A stretch of 64,000 bases of DNA. Origin: Doris montereyensis. Lineage: Eukaryota; Mollusca; Gastropoda; Nudibranchia; Dorididae. The position numbers and the translations under genes are program-made. Each line of letters begins with the position of its first letter. The stretch's first letter is position 1. Shown in pieces: positions 62,929 to 64,000 of this stretch. The notes under the pieces were generated by a model. The model was not told where the DNA came from. It saw only the letters and a program-made list of their open reading frames with translations, and ran no database searches. The stretch is taken from contig JAXRKP010001100.1 in assembly GCA_037039925.1 (NCBI GenBank), positions 10,001-74,000 on the forward strand, in the 5' to 3' direction.

Positions 62929-64000
62929 TGTGGTAACAGAAATAATAGTGGTACATGTAATAATAAAACTAATGGAAGTATAGTATGAGTAATATGTTGT
63001 GGTTAGTGGTGGTAGTGTAGGGATGATGGTAAATTTTACATGCTAGGGAATATAATATAAAAAAAAGTATCAGCAGCAGTGGCAGTAAGGGCAGCATTAG
63101 CAGCAGTTGGGTGTGCTGCAATGTGAAGACATAGGCAAACTCAATAATATTAATTGTAATGGTAGCAGCAGCCGTTTTCATACGTTTGTTTCTTTCTTAG
63201 TTTGTTTTGTTTCACTGCAGCTTACCCCAATCCATCATAATTGTGCTGTGATCTAGGGTTGAATTGAGAGATAACATTAAGACACAAGAAAGACAACTAA
63301 ATGAGAAGAGAGTGAGAGACAAGGAATTTATAGGCCTTACAAACCAGTAGGTAGTCCAAACTGCGTGATTTGTCGGGTTGCGGACGTTACAGTGAGATTA
63401 TGAAAATCGGTAATCTAGTGGTGCCTACCAGACGCCTACAGCAGCAGTATTTATAGAATGTAGGAGTAAAGTAACAGCCAAAGTAGTTTCTCTGGGGATT
63501 TTTATTGCAATGCATCCCATCCAACATATGCTGTGATCAAGCATACTGTGGCTTTTTTAAGTTAATGATATCGTCATTGCACTACAAATGGACTGATGTT
63601 TGCAAACTCACACATGCATCGTGTACAGAAGAATACTGTTATGTAGTGGAATCAGTATCAGCAGCTTTTGGGGGGGGGAGCACAGAGTAGAATTACATAT
63701 TGACTGTGATGGGGGACGGTATAGGGGGGAGGGGGAGGGAAGCAGTAAGTGAAGTGCTTCATTTTAATATTGAAATTGAACGTCTCATTGAAGAGCAGGG
63801 TAAGCTAGTGATGGTTAGAAAATAAAATGGAAATGTATGTCACATAGTAAAGAATGCAGAGAATATTAATATTATCATCATTATTTTTGTTACTATTATT
63901 ACAAGTCCTTCACCAGTCTTTCCTATACACAATTCATGTACAAAGGTTCATGCGGCTGTTAATGTTACAGTTGTTATCTATTTGAATAAAGGGGCGAAGA
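62929..64000. other. Intergenic DNA, no gene seen
   Basis: Residual AGC-rich words near 63070-63110, two G-runs (63670, 63720), a possible family D-like piece at 63.2-63.3 kb (CAATCCATCATAATTGTGCT). No gene recognised. Confidence 0.4.

Noticed and set aside
62489..62988. Leucine-, valine- and serine-rich frames of 80-155 codons on both strands
   Set aside because: Direct translation of the AGT/AGC trinucleotide tract.

Overview
This is eukaryotic, animal-type DNA: AT-rich, intron-rich, with no operons, ribosome-binding sites or dense coding. Abundant AGATCTAGATCT words, CR1-, I- and L1-like LINEs, a Penelope element, several tRNA-derived SINE families and many minisatellites suggest a mollusc, probably a gastropod. 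That placement is inference from repeat content, not proof.

The one host gene I can support is an ELL-associated factor (EAF), plus strand, about 2663-35908. It is split into six recognisable coding exons: 2663-2753, 9552-9646, 16227-16363, 21350-21510, 28878-29005 and 35778-35908. Each is only 91-161 bp and is separated by introns of 5-7.4 kb, so no single open frame reveals it. Joined in phase, the first five encode the conserved EAF N-terminal domain and a Ser/acidic stretch. The sixth gives the Pro-rich linker and the diagnostic C-terminus LSESGSDSD. The exon 5 to exon 6 junction is out of phase, which suggests a missed small exon, an alternative splice or a sequence error.

Layout: 1-2.6 kb, upstream DNA with an 18-bp minisatellite and a TA/GA tract. 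2.7-35.8 kb, EAF introns filled with (CT)n tracts, LINE relics (CR1-like, an EN-RT family called A here, an I-like element with RNase H), a mariner-type relic, an inverted SINE pair, and 20-bp and 37-bp minisatellites. 35.9-64 kb, downstream DNA with no recognisable host gene. It holds SINE families A, B and C, a 46-bp array of about 2.3 kb, CR1/Rex-like and L1/Tx1-like LINE relics, two head-to-tail family A copies interrupted by a Penelope insertion with a 14-bp target duplication, and 42-, 57-, 51- and 58-bp arrays.

The most unusual structural theme is minisatellites that start from, abut or interrupt tRNA-SINE copies: 54.9, 45.4, 30.4 and 41-43 kb. At 54.9 kb the repeat unit is the SINE's own 5' head plus its target-site duplication. 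I saw no RNA gene other than tRNA-like SINE heads, no CRISPR array and no prokaryotic or viral genes.
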